A stretch of 64,000 nucleotides of DNA from Pontibacter flavimaris (GCF_001907195.1 NZ_LVWA01000007.1:96493-160492), one strand, 5' to 3'. Numbered from the stretch's first letter, positions 8,743 through 17,861 are shown. Notes: generated from the sequence alone by a model not told the origin. Program-made: numbers and translations.

Positions 8743-9501
8743 TTATATCCCGTTCGCTTTGGTCAGGATGATCGGCTCTCCGTCGGTGATGAGGATCGTG
8801 TGTTCGTGCTGGGCCACATACCCGCCCTTTTCGGCCAACAGCGTCCAGCCGTCGCCTTTCTCGTGAGTATAACTGCCTTTGGTGGAGATAAACGTTTCTA
8901 CGGCTACTACGGTGTTTTTCCGGAAGCGCTGCGTGTTGTAACGGTCGTAAAAGCAAGGGATCTCATCCGGCGCCTCATGCAGGCTTCTTCCTACGCCGTG
9001 CCCAACCAGGTTCTTGATCACTTTAAAGCCGTTTCTTTTGGCTTCCGTTTCAATAATTCTCCCTATCTCGGAGATTCTTTTTCCGCCTCTGATTTCCTTC
9101 AGCGCCTTGTGCAGCGCACTTACAGACGTCTCCACCAGCTTATTCAGGCCGTGCACATCCTTGCCAAGTATAAAAGAGCCCCCGTTATCGGCATAGAAGC
9201 CATTCAACTCCGCCGACACGTCAATATTTATTAAATCTCCTTCTTTCAGTACCGTGCTCTCAGAAGGGATGCCGTGTGCCGCCTCGTTGTTGATGCTGAT
9301 GCACGTATAGCCGGGGAAGTCGTAGGTGATTTTTGGTGCGGACGCAGCCCCGAAGGATTGCAGCACCTCATAGCCATATTCGTCCAGCTGTTTTGTGGTG
9401 ATGCCTGCCTTGGCATATTCACGCATTTTCCTTAGTGTAACAGCAACAGCCTCGCTTACCTGCTGCATGCCGGCCAACTCTTCCTCTGATTCTATTGTCA
9501 T
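8743..9501 (-). CDS. map: type I methionine aminopeptidase
   Basis: This enzyme removes the initiator Met from new proteins in the cytoplasm. All metal-binding positions are visible: the His in AAHGIPS, Asp in INIDVSAELNG and FYADNGG, His in GHGVGRSLHEAP, Glu in VVAVETFIS, and Glu in AQHEHTILI. I chose the ATG at 9501, giving 252 residues, because the longer frame to 9603 would overlap the upstream gene by more than 80 bases with unrelated residues. It lies 19 bases after the YgiC-like gene. The call is firm. Confidence 0.93.
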   Translation of the reverse strand: MTIESEEELAGMQQVSEAVAVTLRKMREYAKAGITTKQLDEYGYEVLQSFGAASAPKITYDFPGYTCISINNEAAHGIPSESTVLKEGDLINIDVSAELNGFYADNGGSFILGKDVHGLNKLVETSVSALHKALKEIRGGKRISEIGRIIETEAKRNGFKVIKNLVGHGVGRSLHEAPDEIPCFYDRYNTQRFRKNTVVAVETFISTKGSYTHEKGDGWTLLAEKGGYVAQHEHTILITDGEPIILTKANGI

Positions 9502-9520
9502 CGTGTGTTTAAAGTATAAA

Positions 9521-10708
9521 TTATTCCACCAAATGCGGCACAAACTGCGAGAGGTTGGTGATGATACCCTTCTCCCTTCTGAAGCCAATCGCGCAGCCTT
9601 CACCTGCCCAAAACACGCCCGCCTGGTAAGTATAGCCCTTGCTGTCCTCGGGCAATTCGCACCAGCGCTGGTACACCTGCTGCTGGCTATCGTAATCGCC
9701 CCGTACTTTGGTTATACGCACTTTATCCACCACTTCTATACTTTGTCCTTCGCGCCCGAAGTATGGCTTGCGGATATACTTGCCCGTGAGCGGCGAAAGG
9801 TCGGTTTCGAGGAGGAGCGGGTGGTACGGGTACGCCTTCCAGAGCCAGGCCAGCATGCCTTTGCTTTGGAACAACAAGGTATAAGCCGGGTTGGCGATGA
9901 CCACCGTGCGGGAAGCGGAAAGTTGCGTCAGGCTGTCGCAAAGCTCGGGCTCGTCCCAGGCAATCTGCTCCCAGGGCAGCAGCTTGAAGAGGAACGGGAA
10001 CTGCCGCCACTGCTCCGCCTCCACCTGCGCCCAAACGCCCCGCTCCGCTCCCTCTGTAGACACGCTCATCTCCTCAGCCGCGCAAAGGTGCGGGACAAAG
10101 CCCGCCTCGGTGGCAGCCTGGGCTATGACGGCGCAGTTGGCTTCGTCCTCGGCGCTGCCGCCCATGTAGGTGAGCAACAGCGCGGGAGCCAGGTCATCGT
10201 TGAGCATGCGCCAGGTTTTCAGCTGCTCTACCAGCGCCTCGTACAGGCCCGAGTACTGTTTTGCCTCGTTTTTACCGGCGGCGGCCAGGCTGGCCCACTG
10301 CACCACGGCGGTTTCGGGGATGGAGGTAGCGGTATCGGCGTTAAACTCCAGCAGCTTTGGCCCCTCCGGCGTCTGCGCCAGGTCAAAGCGGCCATATAAA
10401 TGCCAGTGCCTGTCGTCGTTCCACGACTGCCGCACCAACTCCCACAGGTTTTCCGGAATCCCGAGCACCCGCAGAAAGTCGTCCGGCAGATTATCCGGAA
10501 TGGCATTGGTCATCATCTCGTAGAGCGTGTCGGCAGCCTCCAGCAGGGAATCCGCCTCCGGCTCGGGCAGCACCACCGCCTCGCCGGGCACATAGTTGGC
10601 GCAGCCGTCTTCCACGCACCACTCCCAGCCCAGGCCACGCACGGCCGTTTCCACGTCGCCGGAGTGCGGCTCCACGTGGATCTTGTTATTCTTCTGCATC
10701 AAACTCAA
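9521..10708 (-). CDS. glutathionylspermidine synthase family protein (YgiC/YjfC-like)
   Basis: This is an ATP-grasp amide-ligase-type protein of the glutathionylspermidine synthase family. The 395 residues match the stand-alone YgiC/YjfC proteins rather than bifunctional Gss. Visible family features include WHLYGRFDLAQTPEGPKLLEFNADTATSIPETA near residue 105, the late KPYFGREGQSIEVV segment and the YQAGVFWAGEGCAIGFRRE C-terminus. The true substrate of YgiC-type proteins is not settled, so glutathionylspermidine synthesis should not be assumed. Its start is six bases from the stop of a YgiB-like lipoprotein gene, the same pairing as E. coli ygiB-ygiC. Confidence 0.87.
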   Translation of the reverse strand: MSLMQKNNKIHVEPHSGDVETAVRGLGWEWCVEDGCANYVPGEAVVLPEPEADSLLEAADTLYEMMTNAIPDNLPDDFLRVLGIPENLWELVRQSWNDDRHWHLYGRFDLAQTPEGPKLLEFNADTATSIPETAVVQWASLAAAGKNEAKQYSGLYEALVEQLKTWRMLNDDLAPALLLTYMGGSAEDEANCAVIAQAATEAGFVPHLCAAEEMSVSTEGAERGVWAQVEAEQWRQFPFLFKLLPWEQIAWDEPELCDSLTQLSASRTVVIANPAYTLLFQSKGMLAWLWKAYPYHPLLLETDLSPLTGKYIRKPYFGREGQSIEVVDKVRITKVRGDYDSQQQVYQRWCELPEDSKGYTYQAGVFWAGEGCAIGFRREKGIITNLSQFVPHLVE

Positions 10709-10714
10709 CTGAAA

Positions 10715-11263
10715 TTAAGCGCCTGCCCCACCACTTCGGCCTCTGAAAAAGCCGCTTCTACCGGAGCGTGGCGCAGTGCTTTGCTGCCGGTAGGTCTGCA
10801 CGTTCTGGCGCCAGGCGGCGGTATTGTTCATGGTGTTCGGGTTGGCGTAATAACCGGCGCGCGGCCCCATGTTGCGGCCGGCCATATAGCCCAGCGCACT
10901 CCACCACAGCACATTACCCATGCCGAAGCCACCCTGCTGGTACACCTGCTGGTTATCAGCAAGGGCCTTCAGCTGGTTTTGCAGCTCCAGGCCCTGCAGC
11001 GTGTCTACGCGCACATCGTTATACTTCAGGATGGCCATACTTTGGCCGGGAGCCGTGGTGCGCTCGTCCGTGATTTTCCATTGGTCCGGCGCCTCCTCGG
11101 TCAGCTCTGTGATAATACCGTCCGGCACCTTCACTTCATCGCCGGTATTCCACTCCTCGTTCTGGTTATTAGGCCCGCAACTGGTCAGGCCCATGCAGGC
11201 AGCGGCGGCCACAATAAAGGCATTGCGCTTCAGGTCGCCTATGGTCAGGTATTTCTTCTTCAT
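10715..11263 (-). CDS. YgiB-like (UPF0441/DUF1190-related) lipoprotein
   Basis: This is a 182-residue exported protein. The N-terminus has KRNAFIVAAAACMGLTSCGPN, a lipoprotein signal with Cys29. The middle is soluble and the C-terminal third is rich in Gly, Tyr, Asn, Gln and Arg and ends in a GRSGFFRGRSGGAGA tail. Its arrangement just ahead of a YgiC-like ligase gene and the low-complexity C-terminal half fit the YgiB family. Function is unknown. The pairing suggests a shared envelope-related role. Confidence 0.65.
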   Translation of the reverse strand: MKKKYLTIGDLKRNAFIVAAAACMGLTSCGPNNQNEEWNTGDEVKVPDGIITELTEEAPDQWKITDERTTAPGQSMAILKYNDVRVDTLQGLELQNQLKALADNQQVYQQGGFGMGNVLWWSALGYMAGRNMGPRAGYYANPNTMNNTAAWRQNVQTYRQQSTAPRSGRSGFFRGRSGGAGA

Positions 11264-11421
11264 CAGGATTCGTCTTGATTAGCATATAAAGATAAGCTTT
11301 TTACGCGGAAGGCCCTGAAAACAGCGGTTTATACTTAATAGATCTTGATTCACAGAGGGGGTCTAACCACCCCTACCCCATACTTTCTAACCTTCTAACT
11401 TCCCAACTTTCTAACTCAAAA

Positions 11422-12237
11422 CTACTCCCACAACGGGTAATGCTCCAGATGCACTTTGCGCTTGAAGAAGATGCGGGTGCTTTCCTCGAAGGAGCGGGTG
11501 AAGTCGGAGACGTAGAAGGTGTGCTCACCGGAGCGTTTTTCGGCCAGCAGGCCATGCTGCTCCAGGTAGCCCTTCACCTGCTGCGCCACGATCTGGCTGG
11601 CATCCAGCACGTCCACCGCGCCTTTGTAATAATTCTCGATCTGCTTCTTGATGAGCGGGTAATGGGTGCAGCCAAGTATAAGCGCCTCAATTTGCTGCAG
11701 GTGCGGGTCCGAGAGGTAGGCGTGGATCACGCTTTCGGAGATGGAATCGTTGAAGAAGCCCTCTTCGATCATGGCGGCCAGCAGCGGTGTGGCCACCGGC
11801 CTCAGCTCAATGTTGCGGTCCAGCTCATCCACCTTTTTGCGGTACACGTTGGAGTTCACGGTTTGCTTGGTGCCGATCAGGCCCACGGTTTTATTAGGGT
11901 AGGCCTGGCCGATGTACTGCACGATCGGGTCGATCACGTTGAGTACCTTGGCCTTGCTGCCCACATATTCCTTCACCAGTTCATAGGCCGCCGCCGAGGC
12001 CGAGTTGCAGGCGATAAGTATAACCTTGCACTGCTGCCGTATCAGCAGGTCGCAGATCTTCACAGCGTAGGCTTGTATCGCCGGCGTGGATTTATCGCCA
12101 TAAGGCAGGTGGGCCGTGTCGCCAAAGTATACGAGGCGCTCGTTTGGCAGCACGCTTATAATGGCCTGAGCCACAGTAAGTCCGCCTATCCCACTGTCAA
12201 AAATCCCTATCGGCCTGTCTTTTATTTCCTGGTTCAT
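11422..12237 (-). CDS. murI: glutamate racemase
   Basis: This enzyme converts L-glutamate to D-glutamate for peptidoglycan synthesis. Its 271 residues match the family. The motifs are PIGIFDSGIGGLTVAQ at the N-terminus, the first catalytic Cys in IACNSASAAA, and the second in ILGCTHYPLIK. The 142-base gap to the YgiB-like gene holds part of a CCACCCCTACCCC-type repeat and no gene. Upstream, 12238-12571 is an AT-rich divergent intergenic region between murI and the RDD gene. It contains an inverted repeat (GCTGTT...AACAGC near 12410-12442). No clear promoter was identified there. Confidence 0.95.
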   Translation of the reverse strand: MNQEIKDRPIGIFDSGIGGLTVAQAIISVLPNERLVYFGDTAHLPYGDKSTPAIQAYAVKICDLLIRQQCKVILIACNSASAAAYELVKEYVGSKAKVLNVIDPIVQYIGQAYPNKTVGLIGTKQTVNSNVYRKKVDELDRNIELRPVATPLLAAMIEEGFFNDSISESVIHAYLSDPHLQQIEALILGCTHYPLIKKQIENYYKGAVDVLDASQIVAQQVKGYLEQHGLLAEKRSGEHTFYVSDFTRSFEESTRIFFKRKVHLEHYPLWE

Positions 12238-12571
12238 GAGCTGCGAAATTAACTAAAACATATACAACGATGCTGTTCACCATCCAAATATGTACGTTCA
12301 CAATATTTTGTAACCTTTCCGAATTTATACTTCACCATAAAAGTTATATTAGCGAAAAGATAAATCACATAACCCGGAAGCCCAAATAAAAAATATTCAA
12401 ACTATTTGCTGTTTTACAATAAAAGTGTATTTTTAACAGCAATTACGCCACACTTAGCTAACGTTGCAGGTAGCTAACCTTGCCAAAGGTGCTCCTCCTG
12501 GTGAAGGGAGGGAAGAAGAGTATGAAAGCCTCACCACAGGCCCCCGAAAACCATATACCCTACTACTGCTC

Positions 12572-13075
12572 ATGCAAAGCACTTATACGCTCTCGCCCGC
12601 ACCCACGGTAAAACGTTCTGCCTTATACGGTACGCTTTCTGCCCGCTTCGTTTCTTTTCTGGTGGACACCACGCTGCTGGTTTTTTTCTACACGTTTATC
12701 ATTTACGGGCTAGGCGGCAAGCTGGAGCATGTCTACACCTGGGATAAGATCTTTAACGATGGCGCCGCCCTGAACGAGTTGACGGCAGTGGCCAAAATGC
12801 TTTTCCTGAACCCATACTTCCCCCTCCTCCACTGGTTGTACTACACCGTGCTGGAGTCGTCGCAGAAGCAGGCTACCATTGGCAAGTTCACTATCGGCCT
12901 GCGGGTGACCGACCTGCGCGGCCGGCCCATCACGTTTGCACAGGCTAACCTGCGCTACTTCTCCAAGCTGCTCTCCCTTATTCCGCTGGGGCTGGGCTTC
13001 GTGCTGATGATAAACTCGCGCAGGCAACAGATGCTGCACGATTACATAGCGCGTGCGTTGGTTGTGAACGAATAG
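12572..13075 (+). CDS. RDD family membrane protein
   Basis: This is an inner-membrane protein of unknown role with an RDD domain. The Arg and Asp residues are in LSARFVSFLVDTTLL. Two more helices follow, and the late segment ATIGKFTIGLRVTDLRGRPITF is typical of the family. I chose ATG at 12572 (167 residues) because the upstream in-frame extension to 12464 is basic and unlike a membrane-protein N-terminus. Some RDD proteins act as sodium/proton exchangers, but that cannot be inferred here. Confidence 0.85.
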   Translation: MQSTYTLSPAPTVKRSALYGTLSARFVSFLVDTTLLVFFYTFIIYGLGGKLEHVYTWDKIFNDGAALNELTAVAKMLFLNPYFPLLHWLYYTVLESSQKQATIGKFTIGLRVTDLRGRPITFAQANLRYFSKLLSLIPLGLGFVLMINSRRQQMLHDYIARALVVNE

Positions 13076-13148
13076 CCATTCACTCAAAGAATTGCACTAT
13101 TTTTTACACTAATTTACCCGGGCTCGTATAACAACCTGTAGACTAATT

Positions 13149-13166
13149 ACGAAAGGAGGTTTAATA
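13149..13166 (+). promoter_or_regulatory. strong Shine-Dalgarno sequence before the SPW-repeat gene
   Basis: GAAAGGAGGTTTAAT lies directly upstream of ATG 13166. A near-perfect anti-SD complement is unusual in Bacteroidota, where most genes lack one, and the other starts in this window do not show it. Confidence 0.6.
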
Positions 13167-13555
13167 TGAGATTTATCCCAACCCGATTCCACGGGATATT
13201 AGATTATGTGGTGGGGTTGTTATTTATAGCAGCTCCCTGGTTATTCGGTTTTTCTGACGTTGGCGACGCTACCTGGGTGATGGTGGTGGCCGGTATCCTG
13301 ATCCTGCTGCAGACCATCTTCACGGACTTTGAGGTAGGGCTGATCCACAAGATTCCGATGCAGTCGCACCTGATGGTGGACTTTGGCCTGGGCGTGATCC
13401 TGGCCCTGTCGCCGTGGCTGTTCAGCTTCGCAGACCGCGTGTACATGCCGCACCTGATCGGTGGTGTTTTCGCGATACTTGCCTCGCTTACCACCCACCG
13501 CAGACCGAGCGAAGCCTTCAGCAGGCACCATGCCACCCACGACACCATACACTAG
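13166..13555 (+). CDS. SPW-repeat family membrane protein
   Basis: This is a 129-residue membrane protein with two copies of the short SPW-type unit: GLLFIAAPWLFGFSD near residue 17 and GVILALSPWLFSFAD near residue 75. Each is followed by a further helix, giving about four helices. A His-rich tail (RHHATHDTIH) follows. The function of the family is unknown. It has the best ribosome-binding site in the window and is followed by a strong terminator, so it is probably a single-gene transcript. Confidence 0.85.
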   Translation: MRFIPTRFHGILDYVVGLLFIAAPWLFGFSDVGDATWVMVVAGILILLQTIFTDFEVGLIHKIPMQSHLMVDFGLGVILALSPWLFSFADRVYMPHLIGGVFAILASLTTHRRPSEAFSRHHATHDTIH

Positions 13556-13574
13556 AACCAAGCTTAACCGCAGC

Positions 13575-13607
13575 AAAAAGGCTGGCCCCATAAGGCCGGC
13601 CTTTTTT
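13575..13607 (+). terminator. intrinsic terminator after the SPW-repeat gene
   Basis: An eight-pair stem (GGCTGGCC with GGCCGGCC, one G-T pair) is followed by six T. A-tract at the 5' side makes it potentially bidirectional. Confidence 0.85.
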
Positions 13608-13658
13608 ATACTTGCCCGTTTTGTAGCGCCGGCATTATCTTTTGTGTCAGCACATCGC

Positions 13659-13666
13659 TAACTTTG
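13659..13666 (+). promoter_or_regulatory. possible -7 box directly before the ABC-F gene
   Basis: TAACTTTG matches TAnnTTTG and ends five bases before the ATG. A -33 TTG at the usual distance is not evident, so confidence is low. Confidence 0.3.
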
Positions 13667-13671
13667 TACCT

Positions 13672-15561
13672 ATGAATTACCTCTCTGCAGAAAATATTGC
13701 TAAAAGCTTCGGCGACCGCTGGCTTTTCAAAAACCTGAACTTTGGCATCAGCCAGGGGCAGCGCGTGGTACTGGTGGGCGTAAACGGCTCCGGCAAAACC
13801 ACCCTGCTCAACATCCTGGCCGGCAAACTGCCGCCCGACGAGGGCAGTGTGAGCGTGCGCCGGGAGGTGAGCATCGGGTACCTGGGCCAGAACCCGGAGT
13901 TTAACGAGGAGCTGACCGTGCAGCAGACCATTTTCTCGATGCAGAACGAGACCCTGGAGCTGGTAAAAGACTACGAGACCGCCATCGCCAACCCCGACAC
14001 CAGCGCCGAGCGAATGCAGCACCTGATGGAGCGCATGGACGAACTGCAGGCCTGGGACTTTGAGGTGAAAGTGAAGCAGGTCCTCTCCAAACTGGGCATC
14101 AACAACCTGGACGTGCCGATCAAAAGCCTCTCAGGGGGGCAGCGCAAGCGCGTGGCCATGGCCCGCGTGCTGATAGAGGAGCCCACCATGCTGATACTGG
14201 ATGAGCCCACCAACCACCTGGACCTGGACACCATTGAATGGCTGGAGGGGATGCTGAGCACCCAGAACACCACCCTGCTGATGGTAACCCACGACCGCTA
14301 CTTCCTGGACAAGGTGGCCAACGAGATTGCAGAGCTCGATAACGGCGAGATTTATACTTACAAGGGCAACTACAGCTATTTCCTGGAGAAGAAGGCCGAG
14401 CGCGAGCTTTCCGCCGCCGCCGAAACCGAGAAGGCCCGCAACCTGATGCGCAAGGAACTGGACTGGATACGCCGCCAGCCTAAGGCACGCGGCACCAAGG
14501 CCAAGTATAGGGTGGATGCTTTTGAGGAGCTGAAGGAGAAGGCTGCCAAAAAGATTTCCGGGCCGCAGCTGGAGCTGTCGGTGAAGACCACGCGCCAGGG
14601 TGGCAAGATCATCGAGGTGGACCATATCTCGAAATCCTTTGGGGAGAAGAAGATCGTGGACGACTTCAGCTATGTGTTCAAGAAAAAGGACCGCATCGGC
14701 ATTGTAGGTCCGAACGGCGCCGGCAAATCCACCTTTCTGAACATGCTGACGGGCAAGCTGCAGCCGGACTCCGGTATAATAGATGCCGGCCAGACCACTG
14801 TGTTCGGCTACTATACCCAGGATGAGTTGACGTTTAAGGAAGACCAGCGCGTGATCGACATCGTGAAGGAGATTGCCGAGGTGGTGGAGATGGCTAACGG
14901 CGAGGTGATCACGGCCAGCCAGTTTCTGCAGCATTTCCAGTTTGCGCCGCCCCAGCAGTATACCTTCGTAAGCAAGCTGAGCGGCGGGGAGAAGCGCCGC
15001 CTGCAGCTACTGCGCGTGCTCATCAAGAATCCGAACTTCCTCATCCTCGATGAGCCCACCAACGACCTGGACATTATCACGCTCAACATCCTGGAGGATT
15101 TCCTGCTCAACTTTGGCGGCTGCCTGCTCATCGTGAGCCACGACCGCTACTTTATGGACCGGCTGGTGGAGCACCTGTTCGTGTTTGAGGGCGAGGGGCA
15201 GATCCGCAACTTCCCGGGCAACTACACCGACTACCGCGAGTGGCAGAAAGAGCAGGAGAAACAGGGCAAGCTACAGCAGGAAGAGGCCAAAGCAGCAACA
15301 CCCGCGCCTGTGGTAGAGAAACAGCCGGAGCAACCAAATAACAAGCGCAAGGCTACCTACAACGAGAAAAGGGAGTATGAGCAACTGGAGAAGGAAATAG
15401 CACGGCACGAAACCCGCAAAGCAGAGATCATCGACACCATGAACAGCGGCGGCGTCACCGACCACGAGGCACTGCATGCGCTTGCCGCGGAGCTGAAAAG
15501 TATAAACCAGCAGCTGGAGGAAAAGGAATTCCGGTGGCTGGAGCTGGCCGAGCTGATGTAG
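13672..15561 (+). CDS. ABC-F family ATPase
   Basis: This is a cytoplasmic, soluble protein with two ABC ATPase domains and no membrane part. ABC-F proteins bind the ribosome E-site and relieve stalled translation. Domain 1 has Walker A GVNGSGKT, signature LSGGQRKR and Walker B LILDEPTNHLDLDT. Domain 2 has GPNGAGKS, LSGGEKRRLQLL and LILDEPTNDLDIIT. A Uup-like C-terminal coiled coil follows (KREYEQLEKEIARHETRK). I chose ATG 13672 (629 residues). TAACTTTG at 13659-13666 fits a -7 box only five bases before it, so the mRNA might be leaderless. Confidence 0.92.
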   Translation: MNYLSAENIAKSFGDRWLFKNLNFGISQGQRVVLVGVNGSGKTTLLNILAGKLPPDEGSVSVRREVSIGYLGQNPEFNEELTVQQTIFSMQNETLELVKDYETAIANPDTSAERMQHLMERMDELQAWDFEVKVKQVLSKLGINNLDVPIKSLSGGQRKRVAMARVLIEEPTMLILDEPTNHLDLDTIEWLEGMLSTQNTTLLMVTHDRYFLDKVANEIAELDNGEIYTYKGNYSYFLEKKAERELSAAAETEKARNLMRKELDWIRRQPKARGTKAKYRVDAFEELKEKAAKKISGPQLELSVKTTRQGGKIIEVDHISKSFGEKKIVDDFSYVFKKKDRIGIVGPNGAGKSTFLNMLTGKLQPDSGIIDAGQTTVFGYYTQDELTFKEDQRVIDIVKEIAEVVEMANGEVITASQFLQHFQFAPPQQYTFVSKLSGGEKRRLQLLRVLIKNPNFLILDEPTNDLDIITLNILEDFLLNFGGCLLIVSHDRYFMDRLVEHLFVFEGEGQIRNFPGNYTDYREWQKEQEKQGKLQQEEAKAATPAPVVEKQPEQPNNKRKATYNEKREYEQLEKEIARHETRKAEIIDTMNSGGVTDHEALHALAAELKSINQQLEEKEFRWLELAELM

Positions 15562-15580
15562 AAGTATAAAGTATAAGTAT

Positions 15581-15616
15581 AAACCCCTTTCTGTCTGCAG
15601 GAAGGGGTTTATTTTT
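15581..15616. terminator. bidirectional terminator between convergent genes
   Basis: Stem AAACCCCTT/AAGGGGTTT with a T-tract follows the ABC-F gene and overlaps the 3' end of the convergent minus-strand gene. Confidence 0.85.
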
Positions 15617-16727
15617 CCAGCCCTTTTACCACCACGCCAGAGCGCAGGTTCTTTTGCCCCTGCTTCACAAAAGCATTCTGAAAATCCCTGGGGTCGTTGA
15701 GCACCTCGTAAAACTGATCCAGGTATTTGGTGGTCTGCCGGATATAGCGCCTGTCCAGCAGCGGGAAGCCTTGGTAGACCTGGTAAACAGCCCGCTTGCG
15801 TGTATTCAATAAATCCCGCACCTGCACGTATACTTCGTTGGGAAAAGTATAGCCCCTGAAAAGCCGCTGCCGCACCGAGTTTATACCTAGCTCCGGGGGC
15901 GGGGAGGCATAGGGCGTACCCACAACGCCGGCATAATCGAAGTCAAAAGGCACAGGTATGGGCGGAGCAAGCGGGTCCATCAACAGCAGGTCGATGTTGT
16001 GGCGGTAGGGCACCGACCAATCGGTGTTACCAACCAGGAACTGGAAGAACGCCACCCGGGCCATAGCCACCGTTTCTGCCCTGTCCATTCGCACCAGCGC
16101 CTGCTCCGGCATCACGGCTGCTCCATTGCGCGCGGCCATCACATCGTCATCCTCAATCAGAAAAGCATAACCGGCTTCTGTCTCGCGCCTGCCTTTCTGG
16201 TCCTCGTACTGCACCCGGCACAGGCGTACCCGATAGCTGGCATCAGTCAGGGTGTTGTATACTTTGTAGACCAGGTACTCGCGCAGCACATACTCGTCGT
16301 TGATACAGTGCGTCACCAGTTTCAGCTTATTCACCTTGCCAAAAATGGTGTTCTCCACGGTTTTGCGCGAGAAGTTGAGCTGCAGCGGCGGAAAATTGCA
16401 CACTGAGGGGTCGCGGCGGCGGTTGCCGCGCACTTTTACCTTCAGCTTCTCCGCCACCTCTGTTCCGTCCGCATCTTTGTAAACAAGAACCGCCTCATGC
16501 GACTTCCGGTCATCCCCTACATCGCGCAGCACTGTTTTCAAGTCCATGCGCAGGGTAAAATGCAGCACCTCCTCGCTCAGGAAAAGCGGGTTTTGCAGCG
16601 CCCGCAGGCTGTCCGCGAGCTTCTTTTCCGGAGCGGCAAGTATAGTGGTGTCCTCCTGAGCCCAGAGACGCGACGGCATGCCGGGCAGCAGCAAAAGAAA
16701 CAGGAAGTATAGTAGCCACGATTTCAT
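15609..16727 (-). CDS. exported protein with CotH-like kinase features
   Basis: This 372-residue protein has a signal peptide (LLYFLFLLLLPGMPSRLWA, cleavage after AQ likely). The fold is not certain, but the order of motifs resembles CotH-type atypical protein kinases: an RGN motif with basic residues (KVRGNRRRDPS, residues 98-108), a conserved VLREYLVYKVYN helix (147-158), NTDW (234-237), HN (243-244) and FDFDYAGVV (261-269), where the two Asp could bind metal. The role of such proteins in Bacteroidota is not known. The gene stands alone, convergent with the ABC-F gene. The kinase reading is an inference from motif spacing. Confidence 0.6.
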   Translation of the reverse strand: MKSWLLYFLFLLLLPGMPSRLWAQEDTTILAAPEKKLADSLRALQNPLFLSEEVLHFTLRMDLKTVLRDVGDDRKSHEAVLVYKDADGTEVAEKLKVKVRGNRRRDPSVCNFPPLQLNFSRKTVENTIFGKVNKLKLVTHCINDEYVLREYLVYKVYNTLTDASYRVRLCRVQYEDQKGRRETEAGYAFLIEDDDVMAARNGAAVMPEQALVRMDRAETVAMARVAFFQFLVGNTDWSVPYRHNIDLLLMDPLAPPIPVPFDFDYAGVVGTPYASPPPELGINSVRQRLFRGYTFPNEVYVQVRDLLNTRKRAVYQVYQGFPLLDRRYIRQTTKYLDQFYEVLNDPRDFQNAFVKQGQKNLRSGVVVKGLEK

Positions 16728-16772
16728 ACGTACAGCGGCTTAAAGTTTATACTTTCCGGGAGGGCGCTAGGG

Positions 16773-17861
16773 CTATTTGAAGAGCTCTTCTATCACCCTG
16801 GCCTTCAGCACGGTTGTATCCATCACAATCTCCAGTCGCATAGAGTCTTGCCCAAGTGGGGCCTGGGCACTGTCGGCCGGAAATGTTACATAGGTGGTAT
16901 CCACGCGCGGCACCACTACCAGCGAGTCCATGGAAAAGTGAAGCAGGCGGGCCACAGTGGGGGCCAGATCGATGAGGGTATGCTTTGTCTCAACGGTACC
17001 GCGCCTGAAATCGGGGCCCAGCGCCAGCAGGTAAATTTGCTGGCAGCCAGGGCAGCTATCGCCATGTTCCATGTATCCGCCATCTATCCCATTCAGGTGC
17101 CGGCCGTGGTCCGCCGTGATAAACAGCGTGGTTTTGCCTCGGAAGGCCTCATCTTTGTTCAGAAAATCCCAAAGCTCTTTTGCGTACCGGTCGTCCCTGG
17201 CGATGCCCCTTAAATAGTTATCCCAGTTGCCGGCGTGGGCGAAACCATCGGGCTCCATAAAGTTGATGAGCATCAGGTTGGGTTTATAAGTCGTCAGGAT
17301 GCGCTTAGCCTCTATCAAGGTCAGCGAGTCCATGCGGTAGCCAGTGCCGGGGCCGTTTACGCCCGCATTTACCGACGGCTGAAACGTGTTCTCCCAGTCG
17401 GGCCTGTTGGTATTGGCAAGTATGTGCAGTTTGTCTTTGCTCGATACGATCCAGGCCGCCGTTGTCGGTTTTCCGCTCTGCTTTAGGAAGTACTGGAAGA
17501 TAGAGGGATTGGCCGGAAGCTCGTCGCCATAGTTATCAATGGGCTGGTTTACGCCGGTAGTGATGGCTGTGTGGCCGGAGTTGGTATACGTATAGGCATC
17601 GTTGAGGAAATGGGGCAGAAAAACGCCTTTCGGCTTCAGGACGGTGGACATGTTGGGAATAAGGCCCGGCACGCTATCCCAGGTCTCAGACATGCGCGTA
17701 CCGTCTATCACCAATATTATGACATGCTCTGTTTTGGGTTTGTCTGAGGCAGAAGGTGACGAGGTACAGGCAGTTAGCACAACCAACAGCAGGAGCAACA
17801 ACGCTCTGCCGGCGCATTTATACTTTCCTATAGCTGTTGCTGCCATACTTCCGCCCTCCAC
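16773..17861 (-). CDS. alkaline phosphatase/phosphodiesterase superfamily lipoprotein
   Basis: This is an exported metal-dependent hydrolase of the alkaline phosphatase superfamily. The signal peptide ends at VVLTACTSS, so it is a lipoprotein. Metal-binding and nucleophile motifs are visible: HVIILVIDGTRMSETW near residue 46, NSGHTAITTGV with a candidate nucleophile, NFMEPDGFAHAG, and FITADHGRHLNG. A late HGD occurs in YMEHGDSC. The class covers phosphodiesterases, sulfatases and pyrophosphatases, so the substrate is not known. The start may be M1 or the Met five residues later (17846). Confidence 0.8.
   Translation of the reverse strand: MEGGSMAATAIGKYKCAGRALLLLLLVVLTACTSSPSASDKPKTEHVIILVIDGTRMSETWDSVPGLIPNMSTVLKPKGVFLPHFLNDAYTYTNSGHTAITTGVNQPIDNYGDELPANPSIFQYFLKQSGKPTTAAWIVSSKDKLHILANTNRPDWENTFQPSVNAGVNGPGTGYRMDSLTLIEAKRILTTYKPNLMLINFMEPDGFAHAGNWDNYLRGIARDDRYAKELWDFLNKDEAFRGKTTLFITADHGRHLNGIDGGYMEHGDSCPGCQQIYLLALGPDFRRGTVETKHTLIDLAPTVARLLHFSMDSLVVVPRVDTTYVTFPADSAQAPLGQDSMRLEIVMDTTVLKARVIEELFK

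Noticed and set aside
12464..12571. N-terminal extension of the RDD protein
   Set aside because: It is basic and polar with no homology. ATG 12572 gives a normal RDD protein.
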